In this document: positions 1-10,400 of the stretch, in pieces | Position numbering within the stretch: position 1 is the first letter of the stretch | Layout of the letters: each line of letters starts with the position of its first letter | Source: Chitinophaga niabensis | Lineage (GTDB): Bacteria; Bacteroidota; Bacteroidia; Chitinophagales; Chitinophagaceae | Direction: 5' to 3' | Assembly (NCBI GenBank): GCA_017849435.1 | Contig: JAFIGY010000015.1 | Location: 1-64,000 of the forward strand | DNA: 64,000 bases | Notes under the pieces: model-generated | Database searches by the model: none | The model's input: the letters and a program-made list of their open reading frames with translations, nothing else | Told to the model about the DNA's origin: nothing | Position numbers and translations under genes: made by a program

Positions 1-1821
1 CTGGACGGTCTGGTTGCCCTGTTCTGCGCCGTATCCGGCGTTGAGCCCCAGTCTGAGACTGTATGGCGCCAGGCTAACCGCTACCGTGTACCCCGTATCG
101 GTTTCGTAAATAAAATGGACCGCTCCGGTGCTGACTTCCTGCACGTGGTCAAACAGGGGAAGGAAATGCTGGGTGCCAATCCTGTGCGCCTCGTACTGCC
201 TATCGGCGCTGAAGACAACTTCAAAGGCGTGGTGGACCTGATCACCATGAAAGGTATCATCTGGGACGAAGAAGGTAAAGGCGCTACTTACCAGGAGATC
301 GAAATTCCTGCCGATATGAAGGAGGAAGCGGACGAATGGAGGGCGAAACTCGTGGAAGCCGTAGCGGAATATGACGATACGCTGATGGAAAAATTCTTTG
401 AAGATCCGAATTCTATTTCTGAAGCGGAAATTCACGAAGCGATCCGTAAAGCAACGATCGATATCGCTATCATCCCGATGATGTGCGGTTCTTCCTTCAA
501 GAACAAAGGTGTTCAGAAGATGCTGGATGCGGTTTGCCGCTACCTGCCTTCTCCGATGGACATCGAAGCGGTAAAAGGTACCAATCCTGACACCGGCGAA
601 GAGATCGAACGTAAACCTTCTGCAAAAGAACCTTTTTCAGCGCTGGCTTTCAAGATCATGACCGATCCTTTCGTAGGTCGCCTCGCATTCTTCCGTGCCT
701 ATTCCGGGCATCTGGACGCAGGTTCCTACGTGCTCAATACCCGTACCGGCAAGAACGAGCGTATCAGCCGTATCATGCAGATGCACGCTAACAAGCAGAA
801 CCCCGTTGAATTCATCGAAGCTGGTGACATCGGAGCTGCTGTTGGTTTTAAAGATATCAAAACAGGGGATACCCTTTGCTCGGAAGACCATCCGATCGTA
901 CTGGAATCCATCAACTTCCCCGAGCCGGTGATCCACATCGCCATCGAGCCTAAAACACAGGCGGATGTTGATAAGATGGGTATGGCTATCGCCAAACTGG
1001 TAGAGGAAGATCCTACCCTGAAAGCAAGAACGGATGAAGAAACCGGCCAGACCGTGTTAAGTGGTATGGGTGAGCTTCACCTGGAGATCATCGTTGACCG
1101 CATGCGTCGCGAGTTTAAGGTAGAAGTAAACCAGGGCGCTCCCCAGGTAGCTTACAAGGAAGCCTTCACCAAAATGGTGGAACATCGCGAAGTGTACAAG
1201 AAACAAACCGGTGGTCGCGGTAAATTCGCTGACATCCAGATTGAGATCGGTCCTGCCGATGTTGAATGGCTGAAAGAGAACGACGGTAAATTCTTCCAGT
1301 TCGTGAACGATATCTTCGGTGGTTCCATCCCGAAAGAGTTCATCCCTGCGATCCAGAAGGGTTTTGAGCAATCCATGACAAACGGTGTGCTCGCCAACTT
1401 CCCGATGACCAGCCTGAAAGTGCGTCTGTTCGACGGTTCTTTCCACGCGGTGGACTCCGATGCAATGTCCTTCGAGCTTTGCGCCAAATCTGCTTTCCGT
1501 GAGGCGGGCAGAAAAGCGAAACCCGTTCTGCTGGAACCGATCATGAAAGTGGAAGTAACCACTCCGGATCAGTACATGGGTGACGTTACCGGTGACCTCA
1601 ACCGTCGCCGTGGTATGCTGGAAGGTATGGAAGCCCGCAACGGTGCGCAGGTGATCAAAGCCAAAGTGCCCCTGAGCGAAATGTTCGGTTACGTAACGCA
1701 GCTGCGTTCACTGTCTTCCGGCCGCGCTACCTCCATCATGGAGTTCTCTCACTACAACCCTGCACCGAACAACATCGCTGATGAAGTGGTGGCTAAGGTG
1801 AAAGGTAAAGTGAATGCCTAA
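1..1821 (+). CDS. fusA: Elongation factor G, 5'-truncated by window edge
   Basis: Translational GTPase that drives tRNA-mRNA translocation on the ribosome. The frame is open from base 1, so the first roughly 100 residues (P-loop and switch regions) lie outside the window; 606 residues remain. The G4 guanine-specificity motif NKMD is at fragment residues 37-40. Domains II to V follow, with typical EF-G stretches such as [14 protein letters not shown] (domain III) and [14 protein letters not shown] (domain V). The C-terminus (KVKGKVNA) is lysine-rich, as in many Bacteroidota. A strong terminator follows, so the gene is probably the last of a str-type operon (rpsL-rpsG-fusA), inferred because those genes would lie upstream. 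Identification is secure. Confidence 0.98.
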   Translation: MDGLVALFCAVSGVEPQSETVWRQANRYRVPRIGFVNKMDRSGADFLHVVKQGKEMLGANPVRLVLPIGAEDNFKGVVDLITMKGIIWDEEGKGATYQEIEIPADMKEEADEWRAKLVEAVAEYDDTLMEKFFEDPNSISEAEIHEAIRKATIDIAIIPMMCGSSFKNKGVQKMLDAVCRYLPSPMDIEAVKGTNPDTGEEIERKPSAKEPFSALAFKIMTDPFVGRLAFFRAYSGHLDAGSYVLNTRTGKNERISRIMQMHANKQNPVEFIEAGDIGAAVGFKDIKTGDTLCSEDHPIVLESINFPEPVIHIAIEPKTQADVDKMGMAIAKLVEEDPTLKARTDEETGQTVLSGMGELHLEIIVDRMRREFKVEVNQGAPQVAYKEAFTKMVEHREVYKKQTGGRGKFADIQIEIGPADVEWLKENDGKFFQFVNDIFGGSIPKEFIPAIQKGFEQSMTNGVLANFPMTSLKVRLFDGSFHAVDSDAMSFELCAKSAFREAGRKAKPVLLEPIMKVEVTTPDQYMGDVTGDLNRRRGMLEGMEARNGAQVIKAKVPLSEMFGYVTQLRSLSSGRATSIMEFSHYNPAPNNIADEVVAKVKGKVNA

Positions 1822-1848
1822 GCACAAGTTGATAGATAGAAATAAAAA

Positions 1849-1877
1849 AGGCCTCCCGGTTAAAACGGGGGGCTTTT
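1849..1877 (+). terminator. Intrinsic terminator after fusA
   Basis: A GC-rich hairpin (GGCCTCCCG, short A-rich loop, CGGGGGGC) is followed by a run of seven T. It lies about 28 nt after the fusA stop, so fusA transcription should not run into the accessory cluster downstream. Confidence 0.85.
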
Positions 1878-2075
1878 TTATTCCGGTTTGCTCACCTCAA
1901 TGAACCCGTCATGTTGTCCGGCAGTGGAAAAAAAACAGCTGCTCTGAACAACTTTTTTTTGATTAGGCTGTTAAAAAATTGTTTATTGCATTCATTATCA
2001 ACCATAAGCCCCTATAAATGTCCCCCTTTGCCCATGAATAACAATGAGCAAGCAAATTCATCAAAAACAAATACT

Positions 2076-2678
2076 ATGAGAAAAATTGGTTACTTAACCC
2101 TCACGTTGATGGCAGTATTGTGTGCCACTGCTACTTATGCCCAAACCGAGAAAGGAAACATGCTGGTCGGTGCTAACCTTGGTCACATCGGTGGTGTTTT
2201 CCAAAGCGGAGCCAATACCTTTAATTTGAACCTTACACCCAAACTGGGCTGGTTTATCAAAGATGATATTGCCATAGGTGGAGAAGTGAACCTTGGGCTT
2301 TCTACCGGTGATGGGATGACGAACTTCAATTATGGGGTTGGAGCATTTGGGCGCTATTATATCAAAGACAAGAAAGTGGAAGTATCCAAAAGAAGCCGCT
2401 GGTTCCTCGAAGCCAATGCCGGTTTCAATGGCGTGAACACAAAAAGAGGTGATATATCCAGCAACACGAATGGTCTTGGTATAGGCTTTGGCCCCGGTCT
2501 GGCATATTTCATTACGCCGAATGTTGGCCTGGAAGCATTGTTAAAATATGATCTCACAGTAGGTTTCGGCAGTTCTACTACTTCACATGCAGTAGGGATC
2601 AATGTCGGTTTCCAGATCTATCTGCCCACCGCAAAGGCAAAACAGATCATTCGTGAAGAAAGAAGAGCAAAGAAATAA
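2076..2678 (+). CDS. Outer-membrane beta-barrel protein (porin-like, unknown role)
   Basis: A 200-residue secreted protein. The start was set at the ATG directly before a clean signal peptide (MRKIGYLTLTLMAVLCATATYAQ, cleavage likely after AYAQ/TYAQ-type site). The frame stays open further upstream, but that part looks like non-coding leader. The mature part alternates hydrophobic and polar residues in short strands rich in G, N and aromatic residues (LGWFIKDDIAIGGEVNLGL, VGAFGRYYI). This fits the small OMP_b-brl barrels common in Bacteroidota. The C-terminus carries a basic tail (KQIIREERRAKK) after the last predicted strand, which is unusual for a barrel that ends at an aromatic residue. 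Specific function is unknown. Confidence 0.75.
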   Translation: MRKIGYLTLTLMAVLCATATYAQTEKGNMLVGANLGHIGGVFQSGANTFNLNLTPKLGWFIKDDIAIGGEVNLGLSTGDGMTNFNYGVGAFGRYYIKDKKVEVSKRSRWFLEANAGFNGVNTKRGDISSNTNGLGIGFGPGLAYFITPNVGLEALLKYDLTVGFGSSTTSHAVGINVGFQIYLPTAKAKQIIREERRAKK

Positions 2679-2702
2679 TCTGATATTAGTAAGTATTTTA
2701 CA

Positions 2703-2740
2703 GACAGCCGGGGTTTAAATCTCCGGCTGTCCTCTTTTTT
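2703..2740 (+). terminator. Intrinsic terminator after the barrel protein gene
   Basis: A perfect 9-bp stem (GACAGCCGG / CCGGCTGTC) with an 11-nt loop is followed by CTCTTTTTT. It starts 25 nt past the stop codon and separates this gene from the two-component operon. Confidence 0.85.
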
Positions 2741-2856
2741 AAGGATACTTTAAGCCCATATTAAGGTCTGCCGCTGCTAATTCCTGTAATTTTATCATGG
2801 TTTGCCCGGGTTCCCGACCCCGCAATTGCTTTTTTATTAATGAAGATCGTTTGTGT

Positions 2857-3537
2857 ATGAAAATTTTACTCATTGAAGATGAACCCAAAGTAGCTGCATT
2901 TATAAAAAAAGGATTGGAAGAACAACATCATTATGTGGAAGTGGCTTATGACGGACAGGTTGGGCAAAAAGCCATCATGCAGCATGATTACGACCTGATC
3001 ATATTGGATGTGATGTTGCCGCTGATCAACGGATTAAAGATAAGTGCCAATATTCGTGAACGGGGTATTCAGACGCCGGTGCTGATGCTGACTGCGTTGA
3101 ACACACCCGGTAATATAGTGGACGGACTGAACGCAGGAGCGGATGACTATCTCGCCAAACCCTTCCACTTCAGCGAACTGCTTGCCCGCATCAACGCCTT
3201 ATACCGGCGTAAAATGCATTTCAAACCGGAACCGGTTAAACTCGCATTTGCAGACCTTTCCCTGGATATCAATACCAAGATTGCTACCCGGGAAGGACGT
3301 CAGATCGTACTTACGGCAAAAGAATACGCGCTGCTGGAACTTTTTATGAAGAACTGCAACAAGGTGCTTTCCAGGATTTACATCGCGCAAACTATCTGGG
3401 GACTTGATTTTGGCAGCAGCACCAATATCATCGATGTATATATTAATTACCTTCGCAACAAGATCGAGAAAGGTTTCTCGGGCGGAAAACTGATCCATAC
3501 CGTCATTGGAATGGGGTATGTGATGAAAATGAAGTAA
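2857..3537 (+). CDS. OmpR/CusR-type response regulator
   Basis: A 226-residue DNA-binding response regulator. The receiver domain (residues 1-115) has the acidic pair in LIEDEP, phosphoacceptor Asp51 (ILDVMLP), Thr79 and Lys101 (KPF). The C-terminal winged-helix domain (about 125-225) carries the usual LTAKEYALLELF and YINYLRNKIEK segments and ends GMGYVMK. The start was chosen at MKILLIEDEP; an earlier GTG/ATG in frame would add 20 residues not typical of the family. The sensor kinase follows after 2 nt, and the CzcCBA-like efflux genes follow that. Control of metal efflux is therefore the likely job, by analogy with CusRS and CzcRS. The inducing metal cannot be read from the sequence. Confidence 0.93.
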   Translation: MKILLIEDEPKVAAFIKKGLEEQHHYVEVAYDGQVGQKAIMQHDYDLIILDVMLPLINGLKISANIRERGIQTPVLMLTALNTPGNIVDGLNAGADDYLAKPFHFSELLARINALYRRKMHFKPEPVKLAFADLSLDINTKIATREGRQIVLTAKEYALLELFMKNCNKVLSRIYIAQTIWGLDFGSSTNIIDVYINYLRNKIEKGFSGGKLIHTVIGMGYVMKMK

Positions 3538-3539
3538 GC

Positions 3540-4907
3540 ATGAGGATCCGGCATCGTTTGGCATTACAGTTCACATTGTTGTCCGGCATTATATTGCTTA
3601 TCATATTCGCGTTGGTATACCTGCTCTCCGCGCAATACGTCCGCCAGGTCTTCTATCGCCAGCTGGAGGACAGAGCCCTCATCACCGCACAGGTCCATCT
3701 TGAAAAAGACGAACTCACCAAAAAGAAATTCCGGGAGATACAGAAGAAATACATGCAAAGCATCCCGGATGAAAGAAGTAATATCTACAATGAAAATAAT
3801 CAGCCCGTTTTTGTAGAATCCAGCGTGAATATTCAGCCGGATGTGCTGCAAACCATCCGCCAGCAACAGTTGCACCGGTTCGTCTATGAAGGGCAGGCGG
3901 CTGTGGGGTTGTATTATAAAGACAACCAGGGTAATTATGTGATCGTTGTAACTGCCAGGAATATTGCAGGTGTGGAACAGCTCATCCATCTCGCGTGGAT
4001 ACTGGCTGCCACTTTTTCCCTTGGCCTCCTGCTGATCTTCCTGATCGGGCAGTGGTACGCCAAACGTTCCCTGATGCCCATCAATCGTATTAACCGTGAA
4101 GTGAAAAGTATCCGCGCCTCCAATCTGCATTTGCGGGTGCATCGCGGTCGCAATAAAGATGAAATTGACGAGCTTGCCAGTAATTTCAATGAACTGCTCG
4201 AACGCCTGGAAAAATCCTTCGCTACCCAGCAATCCTTCGTTTCCAATGCCTCGCATGAATTGCGCACACCGCTAACAGCCATTATTACCGAGCTGGAAGT
4301 AGTGTTGCAGCGCGACCGCAATAATGCGGAGTATCTGCAAACCCTGCGTTCCGTGCTGAATGAATCGGAAAAGCTGCAGGCGATCACGGATGGCCTGCTG
4401 GAACTCACCAAAGCCGATGCCGGCGAATGGTATGCGCATCGCGAAGATATCCGCCTTGACGAACTGCTCTGGGAACTGAAAGCTGAATGGCAGGAACGCT
4501 ACCCTGCCCAGCACCTGGATGTGGAATTCGGGAAGATGCCTGAAGATGCAGCCGCCCTGGTAGTCAGCGGAAACCGGCAACTGCTCGCCCTTGCTATCCG
4601 GAATATCATCAAGAACGCTTTCAAATTTTCCGGTTTGCAACCTGTAAAATGCCGGCTGGAGTGCGACAACGGATACATCCTCATCGCTATTGCTGATACC
4701 GGTGTAGGGATCGAGGAAGAGGATATGGAACGTATCTTCTTACCGCTCTTCCGTGCAGACAATGCACGGGTATTCCCGGGTTTCGGTATCGGGCTGTCTC
4801 TTTCGCAGAAGATCATCCACGCACATGGAGGGCTGGTAACAGTAGAGAGCAAACCGGGAATAGGCAGCACTTTTAACATTTCTTTCACGATTTCTGCCGG
4901 AATCTAA
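3540..4907 (+). CDS. Sensor histidine kinase of the metal-efflux two-component pair
   Basis: A 455-residue membrane sensor kinase. TM1 is at about residues 10-32. A periplasmic sensing region of about 110 residues follows, then TM2 at about 150-171 and a HAMP linker to about 225. The phosphoacceptor His239 is in SHELRTP. An ATPase domain with an N-box (NIIKNAFKFS) and G-boxes (DTGVGI, GFGIGLSL) completes it. The periplasmic part has no obvious Cys- or His-rich metal site; it contains only scattered His residues, so ligand identity is open. It is encoded 2 nt after the response regulator, so the two are co-transcribed and probably act together. Confidence 0.93.
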   Translation: MRIRHRLALQFTLLSGIILLIIFALVYLLSAQYVRQVFYRQLEDRALITAQVHLEKDELTKKKFREIQKKYMQSIPDERSNIYNENNQPVFVESSVNIQPDVLQTIRQQQLHRFVYEGQAAVGLYYKDNQGNYVIVVTARNIAGVEQLIHLAWILAATFSLGLLLIFLIGQWYAKRSLMPINRINREVKSIRASNLHLRVHRGRNKDEIDELASNFNELLERLEKSFATQQSFVSNASHELRTPLTAIITELEVVLQRDRNNAEYLQTLRSVLNESEKLQAITDGLLELTKADAGEWYAHREDIRLDELLWELKAEWQERYPAQHLDVEFGKMPEDAAALVVSGNRQLLALAIRNIIKNAFKFSGLQPVKCRLECDNGYILIAIADTGVGIEEEDMERIFLPLFRADNARVFPGFGIGLSLSQKIIHAHGGLVTVESKPGIGSTFNISFTISAGI

Positions 4908-5019
4908 TTTCGATTTAACCTCCTTCTAATCGCGCCTTAATAACCCCGTTGCATATTTGCGCCGTAAAAATTCGCCTGCAGTATAGTGGACGGACAGGCA
5001 TTCCTTTAAAATTCGAATA

Positions 5020-6339
5020 ATGAAAGTTTTTCTCATCATGCGATGGCGAAAGCTGTTGCAGGGAAGGTATTTATTCCTCCTGCTCACCAGCTTTCCTTTT
5101 GCCGCGCAGGCACAGCAGCCTGCGGACACATTGCATTACAGCATGGAAGAAGCAGAAAAGGTTTTTCTCGCCAACAACTTATCCCTGATCGCTGAAAAGT
5201 TGAACATCAGTCAGGCCGATGCCAGAATATTGCAAGCCAAAGCATGGCCCAATCCTAATCTGACGGTAGACAACATACAGGTCTACAACACGCCCGAAAC
5301 CAGTCCTTCCCCTCCGCTGTTCGGCCATTTCTGGGAGAACCGCACGTTCGGCGCACAGCTGCAGCAGCTGGTGTACACCGCACAGAAAAGGAAGAAGAAC
5401 ATCCGTCTCGAAGCACGTAACAAAGAACTGGCGCAAAGCACTTTCACCGAATTACTACAATCCCTGAAAGCCGAGTTCCGTCAGGCGGAGGCCGCTTTGC
5501 TGTACCTGCAGGAAGTACGGGGCAGCAAGCTCTACCAGTTGTCCGTGGTGAATACATTGGCGAAATCCCAGCAGGGGCAGTTAACGGAAGGGAATATCTC
5601 CCAGGCGGAAATGTATCGTATCAAGGCGTTACAGATCTCCCTGCAGGCAGAGATCAACAGCACTTTTGAGGATATCATGGAGAAGCAGGAATTCCTGAAA
5701 AACCTGATGGCAATCGATTCCACTTCTTACCTGGTACTCCACAGCAGTACGCAGCCGGAAGCCCTCGTTCAGCAACTGCGGCAGTACTCATTGTCTTCGT
5801 TGCTGGACCTCTCCCTCAAACATAACAGCGGCATTGAATCCGCCTCCCGCGAAAGATCGGTGAGCGATGCTGCGCTTTCCGTGCAGAAGGCCGCCCGGGT
5901 GCCGGATGTGACCCTCGGTGTGAATTACGACCGTAACAGCAGTAACCAGCTGGACTTTGTGGGCGCAGGTATTTCCATGGACCTTCCGGTCTTCAACCAT
6001 AACAAAGGGAATATTAAAGTAGCCCGGCTCGAAGTGCAGAAGAGCGACGTGCTGTACAAGAATAAAGTAGTGGAAGTGAACAACGCCGTGATCAAAAATT
6101 ATGCTGCGCTTCAGAAATCTGTGCAGCTATACGAAGCAATGGATAAAGACTATCTGCAGAAGCTGGACGGGTTGATCGGAGGCGTGAGCAGGAACTTCCT
6201 GGCGCGGAACATCAGCCTGCTGGAGTTCCTGGATTTCTTTGAGTCCTTTTCCGGCAACAAAGTACAATACTATGAAGCCATCCGGAATATCCGGCAGAAA
6301 AAAGAAGATCTGAATTTTTTGACAGGTACTGAATTATGA
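5020..6339 (+). CDS. TolC/CzcC-like outer-membrane efflux protein
   Basis: A 439-residue outer-membrane factor for a tripartite RND pump, forming the exit duct through the outer membrane and periplasm. A signal peptide ends near FPFAAQAQ (residue about 32). Two long repeated alpha-helical/coiled regions rich in A, L, K, E and Q follow, as in OEP family proteins (for example LNISQADARILQAKAWPNPN near the start of the mature chain). The first ATG (5020) is used; a second in-frame ATG 18 nt later is also possible. Its stop codon overlaps the start of the adaptor gene (ATGA), so translation is probably coupled. The 112-nt upstream gap may hold a promoter (CATATTTG, one mismatch to the -7 consensus), separate from the two-component operon. 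Confidence 0.92.
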   Translation: MKVFLIMRWRKLLQGRYLFLLLTSFPFAAQAQQPADTLHYSMEEAEKVFLANNLSLIAEKLNISQADARILQAKAWPNPNLTVDNIQVYNTPETSPSPPLFGHFWENRTFGAQLQQLVYTAQKRKKNIRLEARNKELAQSTFTELLQSLKAEFRQAEAALLYLQEVRGSKLYQLSVVNTLAKSQQGQLTEGNISQAEMYRIKALQISLQAEINSTFEDIMEKQEFLKNLMAIDSTSYLVLHSSTQPEALVQQLRQYSLSSLLDLSLKHNSGIESASRERSVSDAALSVQKAARVPDVTLGVNYDRNSSNQLDFVGAGISMDLPVFNHNKGNIKVARLEVQKSDVLYKNKVVEVNNAVIKNYAALQKSVQLYEAMDKDYLQKLDGLIGGVSRNFLARNISLLEFLDFFESFSGNKVQYYEAIRNIRQKKEDLNFLTGTEL

Positions 6340-7445
6340 ATTGCAACATCATGAAAAATATCGCTTTTGCGGCCATGCTCTTGCTGGTTGCCGCATGTAA
6401 CAACAAGAACAACAGCGCTTCGGCTGACGAACGGGCTACTCCCGGATGTGCGATCACGCCGGAATTGAAGCCGCTGATAAAACTTACACAACTGGATATT
6501 GCCCCTGTGAACAGCGAACTGGAGCTGACTGGCAGTATCAGCTACGATCAGGATCATTTATACCGGTACCAGTCGCTGGCAACCGGTGTGGTGAGCAATG
6601 TAAACTTCAACCTCGGGGATTATGTACAGAAGGGACAGGTGCTGGCGGAAGTACGCACTTCCGAACTGAGCGGGCAAACCGCCGATCTCCGCAAGGCAGA
6701 AGCAGAGCTGAAACTGGCGGACAGGAGATTGAGGGCTACGCAAAAGCTGCATGAGGACGGTATCGCTTCTGATAAAGACCTGCAGGAAGCAAAGAATGCA
6801 GCGGAAGTCGCCCGCCTGGATATCGAAAGGATAAAACAAACGCTCGCCATACAGGGTGGGAATGTTGATAAAGGAGTACTGCTGATCCGCGCACCTATGA
6901 GTGGGTACATCGTACGGAAGAAGATCACTGCGGGCTACCAGGTGAATGCGGGGGAAGATGACCTGTTCATATTGTCCGATCTGAAAAAGATATGGGTGAT
7001 GGCTAACGTATATGCGGCACAGTTAGGTCTTATTAAAACCGGACAAGCTGTAGATATTCGTTCTACTGCTTATCCCGACAACATTTTCACTGGTAAGATC
7101 ACCCGTCTTTCCAACATCTTCGATCCGGAAGAAAAAGTGATGAAAGCAATCATCGCGATCGATAATGCGAAGCTGGCGCTGAAGCCGGACATGATGGTGA
7201 GCGTGAACGTACATCTGGATTCAAAGGAGAAAGCACTCGCTGTGCCTTTGAACGCCGTGATATTTGACAACGATTCCTATCACGTGGTACGCTACCATAG
7301 TGACTGTGATGTAAGGGATATCAACATCCAGCCCCTGTCTTATGACAAGCAATATTACTATGTCAACAGTTCGGATTTAACCAAAGGGGACACCATCATC
7401 ACGCAGAACCAGTTATTGATCTATAACAAACTGAAAGGAAGATGA
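6336..7445 (+). CDS. CzcB/CusB-like RND periplasmic adaptor (lipoprotein)
   Basis: A 369-residue membrane-fusion protein linking the inner-membrane pump to the outer-membrane duct. The N-terminus has a lipoprotein signal with lipobox LVAAC, so the mature protein should be lipid-anchored. Order of parts: beta-barrel/lipoyl half (VVSNVNFNLGDYVQKGQVL), helical hairpin (about residues 105-170, rich in A, E, K, L), second lipoyl half (IRAPMSGYIVRKKITAGYQV), then membrane-proximal beta domain. The first ATG overlaps the upstream stop. A second ATG at 6351 (MKNIAFAAMLL) gives a more usual signal peptide and may be the true start. The 3' end overlaps the pump gene by ATGA. No His/Met-rich metal-binding tail is seen. 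Confidence 0.92.
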   Translation: MNCNIMKNIAFAAMLLLVAACNNKNNSASADERATPGCAITPELKPLIKLTQLDIAPVNSELELTGSISYDQDHLYRYQSLATGVVSNVNFNLGDYVQKGQVLAEVRTSELSGQTADLRKAEAELKLADRRLRATQKLHEDGIASDKDLQEAKNAAEVARLDIERIKQTLAIQGGNVDKGVLLIRAPMSGYIVRKKITAGYQVNAGEDDLFILSDLKKIWVMANVYAAQLGLIKTGQAVDIRSTAYPDNIFTGKITRLSNIFDPEEKVMKAIIAIDNAKLALKPDMMVSVNVHLDSKEKALAVPLNAVIFDNDSYHVVRYHSDCDVRDINIQPLSYDKQYYYVNSSDLTKGDTIITQNQLLIYNKLKGR

Positions 7446-10400
7446 CAAAATTCGTAGAAAAGATCGTAAGCTTTGCGCTCAGGAATCATATCATCATACT
7501 ATTCTTCACTTTCCTGCTGGTAGTAGCGGGGATTGTAGCCATCAAGCAAACGCTGATAGAGGCTTACCCTGATGTGACCAATACGCGGGCCCGTATCATT
7601 ACGCAATGGCCGGGCCGTAGTGCGGAAGAGATCGAAAAGTTCGTGACCCTTCCCATTGCCAAAGAAATGAGTACCATCCCGGGTAAAACAGATGTTCGCT
7701 CAATTTCTCTCTTCGGTTTATCAGTAGTGACTGTCAATTTTGAGGACCACATACAGGATTTCTATGCCCAGCAATATGCCTCCAACCGCATGCGGAATGT
7801 GAACCTGCCGGGCGGCGCCGAATCGGAGATAGAGCCGCCGTATGGTGCTACCGGGGAGATCTTCCGTTATGTGATCCGGAGCAAGACCAAGCCCATCCGG
7901 GAGCTTTCCGCCCTGCAGGAATGGGTGATCAGCCGCGAGCTGCTGTCCGTTCCCGGCGTTGCTGCAGTGAACAGCTTTGGCGGGGAAGAAAAAAGTTATG
8001 AGATCCGGGTGAATCCCACGGAGCTGGCCAACTACGGTCTCACTGCGCTGGACGTGTTCCAGGCGGTAGGCAAAAGCAATATCAATGTGGGCGGAGATGT
8101 GATACAGAAAGGAAGCCAGGCGTATGTAGTGCGCGGTGTGGGTTTGCTGGATAAGGTTTCCGACATTGAAAATATCCTTATAAATAATGTGAAAGGCACG
8201 CCGGTGCTGGTAAAGAACGTGGCGTCCGTGATCATAACGGGTAAGCCGCGGCTGGGCAAAGTGGGCCTGAACAACGATGAAGACCTGGTGGAAGGGATCG
8301 TAGTGATGTTGCGTGGAGAGAATCCCAGCCAGGTAATCGAACGGCTGTGTACCCGCATCGATGATCTGAACAATCGCATCCTGCCCAAAGATGTAAAAAT
8401 AGAACCCTTCCTGGACCGTACTGCATTGGTGGATAAAACCATCACTACCGTTACGCACAACCTGCTCGAAGGTATTTTGCTGGTGTCTATGGTGGTGTTC
8501 ATCTTCCTGTATAACTGGCGTACCACGGTGATCGTGGCGTCGGTGATACCGCTGGCTTTCCTTTTTGCCTTGCTGATGCTCAGAATCCAGGGCTTGTCCG
8601 CCAACCTCATCTCTATCGGGGCGGTGGATTTCGGATTGCTGCTGGAAGGGACGATGGTGATCGTGGAGCATGTGTTTGCGAGTATGGACAAGCGGGCGAG
8701 GGAGATCGGGATGCCGGCATTCAATGTCATGCCGAAAGATAGCTTTATCAGCGAGAAGACCAAAACTGTGGCGAAATCCATCCTGTTCGCACAGTTGATC
8801 CTGATCGTGGCCCTCATGCCCATTTTCACTTTCCAGAAAGTAGAAGGGAAGATGTTCTCTCCACTGGCCTTTACATTGGGGTATGCTTTGCTGGGCTCCC
8901 TCATCCTCAGTCTTACTTACGTCCCCGTAATGTGCAAACTGCTGCTGAATAAGAACGTAGTGGACAGGCACAGCCGGATCACGGAATTCTTCCGGAATGG
9001 TTTGTTCCGGATGTTTCTTTTCGCCAGTCGTTTCCGTAAAGGGACCGTGATCGCGTTCCTGGTGTTGCTGGCAGTGTGTGTCGGCGCGTTTGGACGGCTG
9101 GGTTCGGAATTTATACCTAAGTTGAACGAGGGGGCTATTTATATCAGGGCTACCCTTCCTAACAGTATCAACCTGGAAGAGTCCGTGCGCCTCACGAAAG
9201 AAATGAAAACAAGGTTGCAGGCATTTGATCAGGTGCAGTTCATCCTTACCCAGACCGGCCGGCCGAATGATGGTACCGATCCCACCGGGTTCTTCAATAT
9301 CGAGTTTCACGTACAGCTGAAAGACGCCGGCGAGTGGAAAGATAAGATCAGCAAGGAAAAGCTGCTGGATGAGATGGAAAAAACGCTGAACGTCTATCCC
9401 GGCATCGTATTCGGCTTTAGCCAGCCCATCATGGATAACGTGGAAGAATACGTGGCGGGGGTTAAAAGCGCCCTCGTGGCAAAAGTCTATGGAAACGACC
9501 TGCAACTGCTTGAACACACCGCGGACAGTATTGCGGCGGTGATCAAAACAGTGCGCGGCGTAGAGGATATCAACGTGTTCCGCAATATCGGCCTGCCTGA
9601 ATTGCGTATCCGGCTAAGCGAAGCCAGAATGGCACGTTACGGGATCAGTATGGAAGACGCGCAGGCGGTAGTGGAAATGGCCATCGGCGGTAAAGCGGCT
9701 TCCACTTTTTATGAAGGCGAAAGGATGTTTGACATACGGATCCGGTACGACGAGCATTTCCGGAAATCCGAGCAGGAGATCCGGAACATCCTGGTGCCGG
9801 CGGCGGGAAGCGCCAAGGTGCCACTGTCCGAGATCGCGGACATCGGCTTCTTCACCGGTCCTGCCTTTATCTACCGCCAGGGGAACAGCCGGTACATTGC
9901 CGTAGGGTTCTCCGTACGCGGCCGTGACCTCGGTGGCACCATCGCCGAGGCGCAGCAGAAAGTGAACAAGCTGGTGAAACTGCCCGAGTCTTATCAGCTG
10001 GAGTGGGCGGGAGAGTTCGAAAGTCAGCAGCGGGCCATTTCGAGGCTGATGTTCATTGTGCCCATTTCCCTGATGCTGATCGCCTTCCTGTTATATGTCA
10101 ACTTCAATAATCTGAGGGACACCCTGTTGTCGCTTGTCACCGTGCCGTTCGCTTTCATCGGCGGTTTCTTCTCCCTCTGGGTCACCCATACCATTTTCGG
10201 GATATCCGCGGGTATAGGGTTCATCATCCTGTTCGGGGTAGGTACGATCGACGGTATCATCCTGATCTCTGTGATGAAGAGTTACTGGGAGCGGGGAGAA
10301 GCCCTGATTCCGGCTATCGAGAACGGGGTGAAGGATCGTATCCGGCCGGTGTTCATGATTGCAGTGATGGGGGCTTTGGGCTTATTGCCCGCGGCCATGT

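Noticed and set aside
7721-9517. A 598-codon open frame on the minus strand
   Set aside because: It lies wholly inside the RND pump gene, antisense to it, and its translation is low-complexity (rich in H, Q, R) with no motif. It is a shadow of the high-GC codon use of the real gene.
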